Notes under the pieces: generated by a model
Seen by the model: the letters and a program-made list of their open reading frames with translations, nothing else
The model's database searches: none
What the model was told of the DNA's origin: nothing
Part shown: positions 25,196 through 33,170 of the stretch, in pieces
How positions within the stretch are numbered: the stretch's first letter is position 1
Layout of the letters: each line of letters starts with the position of its first letter
Assembly (NCBI GenBank): GCA_042663485.1
Contig: JBHTAF010000001.1
Length of the DNA stretch: 64,000 nt
Strand: one strand, 5' to 3'
Source of the DNA: Natronosalvus sp042663485
GTDB lineage: Archaea; Halobacteriota; Halobacteria; Halobacteriales; Natrialbaceae
Translations under genes and position numbers: made by a program

Positions 25196-26154
25196 TGGTT
25201 GGTCACCTCGACCGCCGCCTTCTCGTCTACGTCGTCATTGTCAGTTTCGCCACAGTCCGCGTCGGCATCGTCAGCTTCGCCATCGTCCGCGTCGCCGCCG
25301 TCTGCGCCGCCGTCGAGCCCCATCCCCAGCGCGCCAGGGGTGATCGTCGTCCCGTGACCCGCGAGGGCGTTCGAGACGGGATCGTTCGCGTTCGCATCCG
25401 CGACGACGACCGAGCTCGCGCCGGTCTCGAGGGCCTCTTTCGCGGCCATGACCTTCTTCGTCATGAAGCCCTCGGCGGCGTCCTGGACGGCCGCGAACGA
25501 ATCTTCGTCCGTCGCCTCGTCGATTTTCGTCGACTCATCTTCAGGATCGGCGTAGATGCCCGAGACGTCCGTCAGGAGCACGAGGTCGGCCTCGAGCGCC
25601 CCCGCGACGGCCGCGGCCGTGCGATCGGCGTCGGCGTTGACCGCGGTGTAGCCGCCGTCTTTTTCCGCGCCCAGGACGGGCCCGCCCACGACGGGCACGT
25701 ACCCGCCCGCGAGCAGGGTCTCGAGGAGGTCCGAATTGACGTCCTCGATGGTTCCGGAGTGGTCGCCGCGCTTGATCTTCTTCTTGCCGTCCTCCTGGAC
25801 GCGGACGGCCGATTTGCGCTTACCGGACAGCAACTGACCGTCGACGCCCGAGAGGCCGACCGCGTCGACGCCCTCGTTCTGCAGGGCCTCGACGAGGTCG
25901 GTGTTGAGCTTCCCGGGCATGACCATCTTGAACACGTCCATGGTGCGCTCGTCGGTAAACCGCCCGACGACGCCGCCGGGGGTCTCGACGTAGGTGGGCT
26001 CCTCGCCCAGTTCCTCGAGGGTCTCGTCGACGGCGGTGGAGCCGCCGTGAACGACGACGACGTCTTCCCCGTTAGCGGTGAGATGGGCCACGTCGGCTAG
26101 GGATCCCGCGGGGTCGACGGCTCGAGCGCCGCCGATCTTGACTACGACGGCCAT
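25192..26154 (-). CDS. argB: [LysW]-glutamate/aminoadipate kinase
   Basis: 320 residues. The amino-acid-kinase core has V-V-K-I-G-G-A near the N-terminus, V-V-H-G-G-S-T (phosphate and substrate loop), V-V-G-G-P-V-L-G and A-D-R-T-A-A-A-V-A-G. It phosphorylates the gamma-carboxyl of LysW-bound glutamate (LysZ homologue). After the normal family end at about residue 277 (T-T-I-T-P-G-A-L) comes an extra ~43-residue Asp/Gly/Ala tail, absent from typical homologues. It is separated by one base from argC and overlaps argD by four bases. Confidence 0.93.
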   Translation of the reverse strand: MAVVVKIGGARAVDPAGSLADVAHLTANGEDVVVVHGGSTAVDETLEELGEEPTYVETPGGVVGRFTDERTMDVFKMVMPGKLNTDLVEALQNEGVDAVGLSGVDGQLLSGKRKSAVRVQEDGKKKIKRGDHSGTIEDVNSDLLETLLAGGYVPVVGGPVLGAEKDGGYTAVNADADRTAAAVAGALEADLVLLTDVSGIYADPEDESTKIDEATDEDSFAAVQDAAEGFMTKKVMAAKEALETGASSVVVADANANDPVSNALAGHGTTITPGALGMGLDGGADGGDADDGEADDADADCGETDNDDVDEKAAVEVTNQ

Positions 26155-26155
26155 C

Positions 26156-27241
26156 TCAGGGCGCCCCCACGGGATGCAATCCCGTAAACTCGAGTCCGGC
26201 GGTCTCCTCGAGCCCCAGCGCGATATTCGCGGCGTGGACGGCCTGGCCGGCCGAGCCCTTCATCATGTTGTCGATGGCCGAGAAGACGACCACGCGCTTG
26301 TTCGAGGGGTCGAGTTCGAAGCCGACCTCAGCGTAGTTCGTCCCCGCGACCGCTTTGGGTTCGGGGTAACGGTAGACGCCGGAGCCGCCGGCTGCCATGC
26401 GGACGAACGGTTCGTCCTCGTACGTTTCGCGGTAGGCTTTCCAGAGGTCGCCCTTCGAAACCGGGCCCGAGGGGAAGACGTGACTCGTCGCGCTCGCGCC
26501 CCGAACCATGTCCACCGCGTGGCAGGTGAACGCCACCGAAGTGCCGAGGAACTGCTCGATCTCGGCCTCGTGGCGGTGGCCCGTCGGCGCGTAGGGGCGG
26601 ACGACCCCCGAACGTTCGGGGTGGCTCGAGGCCTCGCCGCCCCCGGCGCCGCCCTCCGAGGAGCCGACTTTCACGTCGACGACGATCTGTTCTCCACCCT
26701 CGAGGATGCCGTGCTCGAACAGAGGGTACAGCCCCAGGATCGTGGCGGTGGCGTTACAGCCGCCGCCGGCGATCAGGTCCGCACCCGCGAGGTTCTCACG
26801 GTTGATCTCGGGGAGGGCGTACTCCGCGCGCTCGAGATAATCCGGACTCGTGTGGCCGTCGTACCACTCGTCGTACTGTTCCTCGCTCTCGAGACGGAAG
26901 TCCGCCGAGAGATCGACCACGGTGTCTGCAACGTCGAGGAACTCGTCGATCTGGCCCATCGAGACGCCGTGCGGCGTCGCCGTGAAGAGCACGTCGACGG
27001 ACTCGAGGTCCTCGGGGTCGCTGAAGCGCAGGTCGCTCCCGCGCATGGGTGGGTGCTTCGAGCCGACGCTCTTTCCCGCCGCAGAGCGGCTCGTGGCCTG
27101 CTGAATCTCAAAACTCGGGTGGCCGGCGAGCAGACGGAGGAGTTCCCCGCCCGTGAAGCCGGTGCCGCCGACGACGGAGGCGGTGACGGTCTCGGCGTCG
27201 GTCGCGGTCGCGTCGTCCGCGGCTTGTGCGCCTGTTGCCAT
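26156..27241 (-). CDS. argC: [LysW]-glutamyl-phosphate reductase
   Basis: 361 residues from ATG 27241; a GTG one codon upstream (27244) is possible. Rossmann motif VVGGTGFTGGELLRL (about 24-38), catalytic cysteine in GGGCNATAT and the late histidine in P-T-G-H-R-H-E-A-E-I match the ArgC/LysY family. The long loop V-G-S-S-E-G-G-A-G-G-G-E-A is usual for LysY. It reduces the carrier-bound acyl phosphate to the semialdehyde. Its start overlaps the argX stop (TGATG). Confidence 0.94.
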   Translation of the reverse strand: MATGAQAADDATATDAETVTASVVGGTGFTGGELLRLLAGHPSFEIQQATSRSAAGKSVGSKHPPMRGSDLRFSDPEDLESVDVLFTATPHGVSMGQIDEFLDVADTVVDLSADFRLESEEQYDEWYDGHTSPDYLERAEYALPEINRENLAGADLIAGGGCNATATILGLYPLFEHGILEGGEQIVVDVKVGSSEGGAGGGEASSHPERSGVVRPYAPTGHRHEAEIEQFLGTSVAFTCHAVDMVRGASATSHVFPSGPVSKGDLWKAYRETYEDEPFVRMAAGGSGVYRYPEPKAVAGTNYAEVGFELDPSNKRVVVFSAIDNMMKGSAGQAVHAANIALGLEETAGLEFTGLHPVGAP

Positions 27242-28149
27242 CACAACGTCACCTCGAGTTCGGCGTCGTTCGCCCCGTCCTCGTCGGTCGTGGCCTCGGC
27301 CTCGGCTTTCGCCTCGAGCCAGTCGACCACTGTCCCGGGGACGTCCACGTCGACGGCGTCGTTGAGCGCCTTGAACTCGACTGTGTGGTTGACCTCGTGG
27401 ACGGTGTACGAATCACCTGTTTCCATGAGGTCGATACCCAGCAGACCCCCGCCGACGGCGTCGCTGGCCTTCTCGACCAGTTCGAGCGCCTCGTCGTCCA
27501 GTTCGAACGGTTCGGTCTCGGCTCCCTTGGCCGCGTTGGTGAGCCAGTGGTCCGAGGAGCGAGCCATCGCCGCCACGGGTTCGCCGTCGACGGCCAGGAC
27601 GCGCACGTCCCGGCCCGGTTTCTCGACGAACTCCTGGACGTAGAACACCTTGTGCTCGTAGTGGCCCAGCGTCGCCTTGTGCTCGAGGATCGCCTCCGCG
27701 GCGCTCTTCGAATCTATCTTGGCCATGAGGCGTCCCCACGAACCCACCACGGGCTTGAGGACGCAGGGGTAGCCGAAGCTCTCGATGGCCTCGAGGGCGC
27801 TCTCTTTGGTGAACGCTACCTTCGTCGCGGGCGTGGGAACGCCCGCGGACTCGAGCGCGAGGCTGTTCTTCACTTTGTCGGCGCAGATTTCGGCTGTCTC
27901 GTTGCTGTTGACCACGGGAACGCCGTAGGCCTCGCAAAACCGCGTGGCGTAGAGGCTGCGACTGGTGGCGAGACAGCGGTCGACGACGAGGTCGAGATTA
28001 GCGAACGTCTCGCCGGCCTCGGCGACGTCGAAGGTCTCCGTGCGCACGTCGATCTTTTCGACCTCGTGGCCGCGCTCGCGAAGCTCGTTGAGGAGGAGCT
28101 TCTCGTCCTTGCGGATCCGGGAGTAGAGTATTCCTACGTGCAAGGTCAC
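27241..28149 (-). CDS. argX: Glutamate--LysW ligase (ArgX/LysX, RimK-type ATP-grasp)
   Basis: 302 residues from a GTG within a GTGA overlap with lysW. The ATP-grasp fold is seen: an N-terminal G-I-L-Y-S-R-I-R-K-D-E-K-L-L, a C-V-L-K-P-V-V-G-S-W-G-R-L ATP-binding strand and loop, V-Q-E-F-V-E-K-P-G-R-D, and metal residues in G-I-D-L-M and H-E-V-N-H-T-V-E-F. The enzyme attaches the amino group of glutamate to the C-terminal glutamate of LysW. Preference for glutamate over aminoadipate is inferred because lysine is made by the DAP operon. Confidence 0.92.
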   Translation of the reverse strand: MTLHVGILYSRIRKDEKLLLNELRERGHEVEKIDVRTETFDVAEAGETFANLDLVVDRCLATSRSLYATRFCEAYGVPVVNSNETAEICADKVKNSLALESAGVPTPATKVAFTKESALEAIESFGYPCVLKPVVGSWGRLMAKIDSKSAAEAILEHKATLGHYEHKVFYVQEFVEKPGRDVRVLAVDGEPVAAMARSSDHWLTNAAKGAETEPFELDDEALELVEKASDAVGGGLLGIDLMETGDSYTVHEVNHTVEFKALNDAVDVDVPGTVVDWLEAKAEAEATTDEDGANDAELEVTL

Positions 28150-28310
28150 TCACCCCAGTCCTCTTCGAGCTCGGGGGCTCGCTCGAGGACTGGCGGCTCG
28201 GTGTCGATCACTTCGAGTTCGGCTCCGCAGGTGGTACAGTCGACGATTTCTCCGACTTCCAGATCGTCGTGCAGGGCCAGGTCCGCCCCACACTCGACGC
28301 ATTCTGTCAT
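28146..28310 (-). CDS. lysW: Amino-group carrier protein LysW/ArgW
   Basis: 54 residues. Two CxxC pairs (CVEC at 4-7, CTTC at 25-28) form a zinc ribbon, and the chain ends E-D-W-G-E, the conserved C-terminus whose last Glu is the attachment site for the amino acid being converted. It protects the alpha-amino group through argB, argC and argD and is released by argE. It is first in its operon, overlaps argX by four bases (GTGA), and its Shine-Dalgarno-like GGGGAG lies in a hairpin just before the ATG. Confidence 0.95.
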   Translation of the reverse strand: MTECVECGADLALHDDLEVGEIVDCTTCGAELEVIDTEPPVLERAPELEEDWGE

Positions 28311-28315
28311 TGTAC

Positions 28316-28329
28316 TCCCCTCTCGGGGA
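28316..28329 (-). promoter_or_regulatory. Hairpin sequestering the lysW ribosome-binding site
   Basis: In the mRNA UCCCC-GAGA-GGGGA forms a 5-bp stem with a GNRA tetraloop; its 3' arm is the GGGGAG Shine-Dalgarno-like sequence, six to eleven bases before the ATG. It may lower or regulate initiation. Confidence 0.45.
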
Positions 28330-28360
28330 CGATACACCTTAAACCCTTCGAACCTACCAA

Positions 28361-28376
28361 ATATATTATAAAACTA
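28361..28376 (-). promoter_or_regulatory. TATA region of the lysW-argF operon
   Basis: The minus strand reads AGTTTTATAATATAT in a strongly AT-rich patch, about 55-60 nt upstream of the lysW ATG. This predicts a leader of about 30 nt including the hairpin at 28316-28329. Confidence 0.55.
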
Positions 28377-28422
28377 TATTCGCCTCTAAGGACGTCAAAA
28401 TCCTATTATCCCGCAAATCTTG

Positions 28423-28440
28423 TTTCGAATGTCATCGAAA
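28423..28440. promoter_or_regulatory. Inverted repeat upstream of the lysW promoter (candidate operator)
   Basis: TTTCGA-atgtca-TCGAAA is a perfect 6-bp dyad with 6-nt spacer, about 55 bp upstream of the TATA region. The spacing fits a dimeric helix-turn-helix protein. The rest of 28311-28516 has no gene. Confidence 0.35.
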
Positions 28441-28516
28441 TAGTATAGTGTCCCCTGGCGGGGACGGCGGCGATCGCGGCGGCCGCACCACCAAGCCAGG
28501 ACAGACGGGACGACGC

Positions 28517-30022
28517 TCACGCATACGTCATCACCTCGGACCGAAGCTCGTCGTGGGCCGTCTCGAGTGCGGTCTCGAGGTCGTCCACGGCCACCTCTTG
28601 GCTCTCGAGCGCGTCGCGAGAGGACTCGAGCTGGGACTCGACGGCGTCGGGCGCTGGCCCACCCATCGAGTCGCGACTGGCCACGCTCGCCGCGGGGTCG
28701 AGCGCCGACCGGACCGCCTCGGAATCGGCGTACGTCTCGAGTGGTTCGCCGAGTACGTCCTCGGCAGCCGCCTCGATCGCGCCGTAGTCGGCCCCGTTCT
28801 CGGCGGCGATGGCCACGATCTCGTGGGCCGTCCGGAACGGCACCCCGTTCGCCGCCAGCAGGTCCGCGACGCCGGTCGCCGTCGAGAACCCAGCGCCCGC
28901 CTCCGCGGCGAGGGCGTCCTCGTTCCACTCGGCAGTGGCGACCGCGCCGGCCGCCACGCGCGTCGCCTCGAGGACGGCGTCGACCGTCGACCACGCGTGC
29001 GGGGTTGCCCGCTGGAGGTCGCGGTTGTACGCGCGCGGGAGTCCCTTGAGCGTCGTCATCAGGCCCTGCACCCCGGCGGCTGCATCGCCCGCGACCGCGC
29101 GGACGAGTTCGAGCGTGTCGGGATTCTTCTTCTGGGGCATGATCGACGACGTCGAGGAATAATCGTCCGAGAGGTCGACGAAGCCGCGGTTGGCGAAGAG
29201 GATCACGTCCTCGGCCAGCCCCGACAGCGTCGTCGACAGCGTCGAGAGCGTCTGGACGGTCTCGAGCAGGAAGTCCCGGCTCGAGGACGCGTCCATCGAG
29301 TTTTCCACTATGCCGTCGAACCCGAGCAACTCGGCTGTTCGCTCGCGGTCGATGTCGAACGTCGTCCCCGCGAACGCAGCCCCGCCCAGCGGCGAGACGT
29401 TGATCCGCGCGTAGGCCTCGAGCAGGCGTTCGGTGTCGCGGCGAATCGCCCCCTCGTAGGACAGCGCCCAGTGGGCGACCGTCGTCGGCTGGGCGGGCTG
29501 GAGGTGGGTGTAGCCGGGCATCGTCGTCTCGACGTGCTCGCTCGCGACTGCCGAGAGGGCCTCGCGTAGCGCGAGCGTCGCTTCGAGCGCTTCGAGCACG
29601 TCCTCGCGGAGGCGGTACCGGATGCACGCGGCGACCTCGTCGTTGCGACTGCGGGCCGTGTGCATCTTCCCGCCGTCGGCTCCGACCTCGTCGATGACGG
29701 CCGTCTCGATGGCCTCGTGGACGTCCTCGCCGTCGGGGAGGCGCGCGTGTCCGTCGACCTCGATGGCGTCGAGCGCGCGTAGAATGTCGGCCGCGGTGTC
29801 GTCCTCGACTATCTCGCATTCGGCGAGCATCACGACGTGGGCGCGGTCGACCGCGAGGTCCGCTTCGAAAATGCGCTCGTCGGCTGCCAGTGAGGAGAGG
29901 AACCCTCGTGCGGGGCCGCCGCTGAAGCGGCCGCGGCGGACGACGCTGCCGGCGTCGCTCTCGTCGGTCGAACTCGAGCGGGGCACGTCGGTGTCGCCCT
30001 GCAGGGAATCCTCTCCGGTCAT
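28517..30022 (-). CDS. argH: Argininosuccinate lyase
   Basis: 501 residues from ATG 30022; a GTG two codons upstream (30028) would overlap the argG stop as GTGA and is equally plausible. The fumarase/aspartase-superfamily signature SSIMPQKKNPD is present, with T-A-R-S-R-N-D-E-V-A near residue 108 and G-Y-T-H-L-Q-P-A-Q-P-T. It splits argininosuccinate into arginine and fumarate. It directly follows argG, forming a two-gene unit upstream of the lysW operon. The acidic N-terminal extension is haloarchaeal. Confidence 0.95.
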   Translation of the reverse strand: MTGEDSLQGDTDVPRSSSTDESDAGSVVRRGRFSGGPARGFLSSLAADERIFEADLAVDRAHVVMLAECEIVEDDTAADILRALDAIEVDGHARLPDGEDVHEAIETAVIDEVGADGGKMHTARSRNDEVAACIRYRLREDVLEALEATLALREALSAVASEHVETTMPGYTHLQPAQPTTVAHWALSYEGAIRRDTERLLEAYARINVSPLGGAAFAGTTFDIDRERTAELLGFDGIVENSMDASSSRDFLLETVQTLSTLSTTLSGLAEDVILFANRGFVDLSDDYSSTSSIMPQKKNPDTLELVRAVAGDAAAGVQGLMTTLKGLPRAYNRDLQRATPHAWSTVDAVLEATRVAAGAVATAEWNEDALAAEAGAGFSTATGVADLLAANGVPFRTAHEIVAIAAENGADYGAIEAAAEDVLGEPLETYADSEAVRSALDPAASVASRDSMGGPAPDAVESQLESSRDALESQEVAVDDLETALETAHDELRSEVMTYA

Positions 30023-30024
30023 GG

Positions 30025-31266
30025 TCACTCGTCGATCGTCTCGCTGGCGCCGCCGTCGGTCGCCATCTCGAGGCTCTCACCCTCACCCTCGCCTTCGAGC
30101 GACTTGTTGGCCAGGCGGCGCTGGAAGCCGTGGTACTTCGCGACGCCTGTGGCGTCTTCCTGGTCGATCTTGCCGACGGTCTCGGTGTCGAAGGAGGCGT
30201 GGGCCGCTGAGTACGCCGCGTACTCGCTGTCGCGGGCGACCGGGCGTGCCTGGCCGCCCTCGAACTTGATCGTCACCGTGCCCGTGACGCGCTTCTGGGT
30301 CTCGGCGATGAAGCCCTCGAGCGCGCTCACGAGCGGGGCGTCGACCAGACCCTCGTAGCCCTTCTGGGCCCATTGCTGGTCGACGTGCTGTTTGAACTGG
30401 CGCTCCTCCTGGGTCAGGACGAGGCCCTCGAGCGACTCGTGGGCGTTGAGCAGCGTCGTCGCCGCGGGGTGCTCGTAGTTCTCCCTGACCTTGAGCCCGA
30501 GCATGCGGTCTTCCATCACGTCCGTGCGCCCGACGCCGTGGGCGCCGGCGATCTCGTTGAGGTGCTCGATGAGGCTGACGGGGTCCATCTCCTCGCCATC
30601 GACGGCGACGGGGTACCCGTTCTCGAACTCGATCTCGATCAGTTCGGTGTCCCCGGTGGGTTCCTGGGTCCACTCGTAGATGTCCTCCGGTGGGACGTAG
30701 CCGGGGTCCTCGAGTTTATCGCCCTCGACCGAGCGACTCCAGAGGTTGGTGTCGATCGACCAGTCGCCCTCGTTTCCGCCCTCGACGGGCAGGCCCTTCT
30801 CCGCGGCGTACTCCTGTTCCCACGTGCGCGTGAGTCCCAGTTCGCGGATGGGGGCGATGACCTCGAGGTCCGAGTCGCGCCAGACGGCCTCGAAGCGAAG
30901 TTGATCGTTCCCTTTGCCGGTACAGCCGTGAGCGATGCCCGTACAGCCGTGTTCCTCGGCGACCTCGAGAATCTTCGAGGCGATCACGGGGCGAGCGAGT
31001 GCGGTTCCGAGCGGGTAGCCCTGGTAGGTCGCGTTCGCGCGAACACCATCGAGACAGAGCTGGGCGAATTCCGCTCGCGCGTCGACGACGTAGTGCTCGA
31101 GACCGAGGGCCTCGGCGGTTTCTTTGGCTTCGGCAAACTCCGAAGCGGGCTGACCGACGTCGACCGTGACGCCGATGACGTCGTCGTATCCGTATTCTTC
31201 CTCGAGCAGCGGGACGCAGATGGTCGTGTCCAGTCCGCCCGAGAACGCGAGTGCAACGCGTGTCAT
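30025..31266 (-). CDS. argG: Argininosuccinate synthase
   Basis: 413 residues. The N-terminal PP-loop AFSGGLDTT (7-15) activates citrulline with ATP; G-C-T-G-K-G-N-D-Q-L-R-F (~114-125) and the synthetase domain residues Y-V-P-P-E-D and G-R-T-D-V-M-E-D-R follow. The product is argininosuccinate for argH. The last ~25 residues (Glu/Gly/Ser-rich) are a non-conserved tail. A TATA-like GAATTTAAG lies 30-38 nt upstream, and a separate candidate leader unit lies further upstream. Confidence 0.95.
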   Translation of the reverse strand: MTRVALAFSGGLDTTICVPLLEEEYGYDDVIGVTVDVGQPASEFAEAKETAEALGLEHYVVDARAEFAQLCLDGVRANATYQGYPLGTALARPVIASKILEVAEEHGCTGIAHGCTGKGNDQLRFEAVWRDSDLEVIAPIRELGLTRTWEQEYAAEKGLPVEGGNEGDWSIDTNLWSRSVEGDKLEDPGYVPPEDIYEWTQEPTGDTELIEIEFENGYPVAVDGEEMDPVSLIEHLNEIAGAHGVGRTDVMEDRMLGLKVRENYEHPAATTLLNAHESLEGLVLTQEERQFKQHVDQQWAQKGYEGLVDAPLVSALEGFIAETQKRVTGTVTIKFEGGQARPVARDSEYAAYSAAHASFDTETVGKIDQEDATGVAKYHGFQRRLANKSLEGEGEGESLEMATDGGASETIDE

Positions 31267-31295
31267 ATCGTACTCGAGTACAATCGGCTACGGGA

Positions 31296-31304
31296 CTTAA
31301 ATTC
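31296..31304 (-). promoter_or_regulatory. TATA box of argG
   Basis: GAATTTAAG on the minus strand, 30-38 nt before the argG ATG. AT-rich sequence continues to about 31330, so alternative boxes exist. Confidence 0.45.
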
Positions 31305-31351
31305 GTTGGTTTTATTTTCGTAATTTAATGGTGAAGTGGACACTAACCGGG

Positions 31352-31368
31352 AAAAACAGGAAATCCTG
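31352..31368 (-). terminator. Hairpin and T-run between candidate leader and argG
   Basis: The minus strand reads CAGGA-TT-TCCTG followed at once by TTTTT (31352-31356). It lies 46 nt after the leader stop codon and about 50 nt before the argG TATA box, so it could end a leader transcript. Confidence 0.5.
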
Positions 31369-31409
31369 CAACGTTGAGCAGTACCGAAATCTGGGGATGA
31401 AGTAGTAGT

Positions 31410-31423
31410 GGGCCTAAAGGCCC
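31410..31423 (-). repeat. Perfect hairpin overlapping the leader stop codon
   Basis: GGGCC-TTTA-GGCCC (minus strand) spans the last codons and stop of the candidate leader peptide. It could pause ribosomes or compete with the neighbouring CGTCG/CGACG pairing that includes the Arg codons. Confidence 0.5.
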
Positions 31424-31494
31424 GGTCGTCGTCGCGGGGCGACGGCGCTCGCGCTACCGAGGACAGCGAGAACGGTAGTGGCGAGTGCGCTCAT
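31414..31494 (-). CDS. Candidate arginine leader peptide upstream of argG
   Basis: A 26-codon frame (begins M-S-A-L-A-T-T-V-L, ends A-P-R-R-R-P-G-L-stop) with three adjacent CGA arginine codons. A TATA box CTTTAATAG (31520-31528) lies about 30 nt before the ATG, the spacing of a leaderless transcript. The Arg codons form the 3' arm of a CGTCG/CGACG hairpin. A second hairpin overlaps the stop, and a hairpin with T-run follows before argG. This arrangement resembles bacterial attenuators. Alternatively it may be an independent small hydrophobic protein or chance. I know of no published archaeal example of exactly this kind. Confidence 0.45.
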   Translation of the reverse strand: MSALATTVLAVLGSASAVAPRRRPGL

Positions 31495-31519
31495 CTGGAC
31501 GAACGTACGATACTCGAGC

Positions 31520-31528
31520 TATTAAAGG
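31520..31528 (-). promoter_or_regulatory. TATA box of the candidate leader unit
   Basis: CTTTAATAG on the minus strand, about 30 nt upstream of the ATG at 31494 and 19 nt after the stop of the preceding gene. Confidence 0.5.
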
Positions 31529-31546
31529 CTACTGGGTGGGCAAATG

Positions 31547-32944
31547 TTACGTTTCGCTTCCCGTGTCCGCTCCATTCGCGGTGACGCCGTTGACGGACTC
31601 GGCCTCGTCCGCGAGCGTCAACACGTTCTCCCGCCCGATCCGGAACGCCTCGATCGTGCCGTCTTCCCGGAGGCCGCTGACGACCTGACTGGTCTTCGCC
31701 TCGGTCCACTCGAGTGTCGAGACCACCTCCTGTTGTTTCATCCGGCCGCCGTGTTGCTCGAGCAGGCGAACGACGCGTTCTTCGTTGCTCAGTAACGCGT
31801 CCGGCGGCGTCGACGGCTGGCGTTGCGTCGACGTTTCGGGCTCGGAAGGCTCCGGCTCGGGTTGGTCCCGCCACGACCCGATCGGGAAGTCAGTGGAATC
31901 ACCGTTCCGCAGGGCGAACCAGCCCACCGCAGTCACGATCGCGAGGACGAGGAGTCCGAGGGCTGCCAGCCATGATCGTGAGAGGGGCGACTGGTCGTCC
32001 GGTTCGGGGGGCGACGATTCCGACGTCTGTACCATGAGTTCGACGAACGGTTCGTCCTCGAGGAAGTCCGTCTCGTCGCCGTTCCAGATCGCCGCCTGCT
32101 CGCGCCGGTCGTTGGGGAACGGTTCGATCGTCTGGGCGCTGAAATCCGCCGGCCAGGTGACGATCAACTGCGTACGGTCGTCGAGTTCGAGATGCCCGAA
32201 GGCGTCGCCGATCCGGATCCGGTGGTTGAGTTCGACGCTCGCGAACTCCTCCCACAGGAACTGGACGCGGACGTAGCCGGTTTCCTGGGGCGTCGACGTC
32301 TCCTCGAGCGAGACGCGGTAGCCGCTGGCGGTCATGTCCCGGCCCGTCTCCGCGGCGGCGGCGTCGACCCGCTCTGACCAGTTGGTCTCGACGTTCTCGA
32401 GGTACGTCTCGTTTTCCGCCTCGATCGTCGACCGGACCGACTCCCAGCGGTCGGTAGCGTTTTCCTCGCCGTCGAGTCGGTACCGGTACTCGAGGGTCCA
32501 GGTGGCCGATCCGTTCTCGTGGACCGTCACCTCGATCGTGAGTTCGTCGTAGCCGGGCGGCGTCGCTCCCGAAATCGCGCTCTCGTTACCCGTCTCGTTG
32601 GCCGCGTTTCCACCCGTATCGTCGCTCTCGTTAGCGTCGCCGGTGTCGTTCGCGTCGTCAGTCTCGTTGGCGTCTCCGGTATCGTTCGCGTCGTCAGTCT
32701 CGTTGGATTCTTCCTGGAGCGCAGTACTCTCGAGCGACTCCACCGACGGTCCCGTTAGAACGGTCGCGTCGCTCACCGATCCAGCTGCCATCCCGGCGTC
32801 AGTCGAACCGTCCAGGCCGAGACGTGCACCCGCTTCGGCCTCGAGGTCGCCGCCGTCGGCGACAGCGATCGATGGAAATCCCGCGCACAGACACCCGAGC
32901 ACGACGAGCACTCCGAGGAGCGCCCGGTGCTCCCTCGCATCCAT
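31547..32944 (-). CDS. Membrane-anchored winged-helix protein with extracytoplasmic domain (DUF7345/DUF7343-like)
   Basis: 465 residues. Signal peptide or first helix (9-29), then an Asn/Asp/Thr/Glu-rich linker with repeats of N-D-T-G-D-A-N-E (about 78-110). A beta-rich exterior domain follows (E-L-T-I-E-V-T-V-H-E-N-G-S-A-T-W to about 300), then one membrane helix (A-A-L-G-L-L-V-L-A-I-V-T-A-V-G-W, about 330-348). The chain ends with a cytoplasmic winged helix (N-E-E-R-V-V-R-L-L-E, then E-A-K-T-S-Q-V-V-S-G-L). The layout suggests a one-component sensor; ligand and targets are unknown. It lies just upstream of the arginine leader on the same strand. Confidence 0.8.
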   Translation of the reverse strand: MDAREHRALLGVLVVLGCLCAGFPSIAVADGGDLEAEAGARLGLDGSTDAGMAAGSVSDATVLTGPSVESLESTALQEESNETDDANDTGDANETDDANDTGDANESDDTGGNAANETGNESAISGATPPGYDELTIEVTVHENGSATWTLEYRYRLDGEENATDRWESVRSTIEAENETYLENVETNWSERVDAAAAETGRDMTASGYRVSLEETSTPQETGYVRVQFLWEEFASVELNHRIRIGDAFGHLELDDRTQLIVTWPADFSAQTIEPFPNDRREQAAIWNGDETDFLEDEPFVELMVQTSESSPPEPDDQSPLSRSWLAALGLLVLAIVTAVGWFALRNGDSTDFPIGSWRDQPEPEPSEPETSTQRQPSTPPDALLSNEERVVRLLEQHGGRMKQQEVVSTLEWTEAKTSQVVSGLREDGTIEAFRIGRENVLTLADEAESVNGVTANGADTGSET

Positions 32945-33170
32945 CGTTCACCATTGGCATGGCCGGACAAATAGGTCTTTCCGACCCGGAACCGGTTGCG
33001 CCCACTGGAGCGGCGCTCTTTCGCTCATTCTCCCGACGTTTTCCGCGGTGGACTCGCGAGCGGCGTGCGGCGGTCGCCCCCTCGAACATTTGCTATATAA
33101 ACTATAGTTTTGGGCGATCGTCCATCGAACACCGCCACGCTCATACCGTCCCGGGAAGTACCCCAAACCA

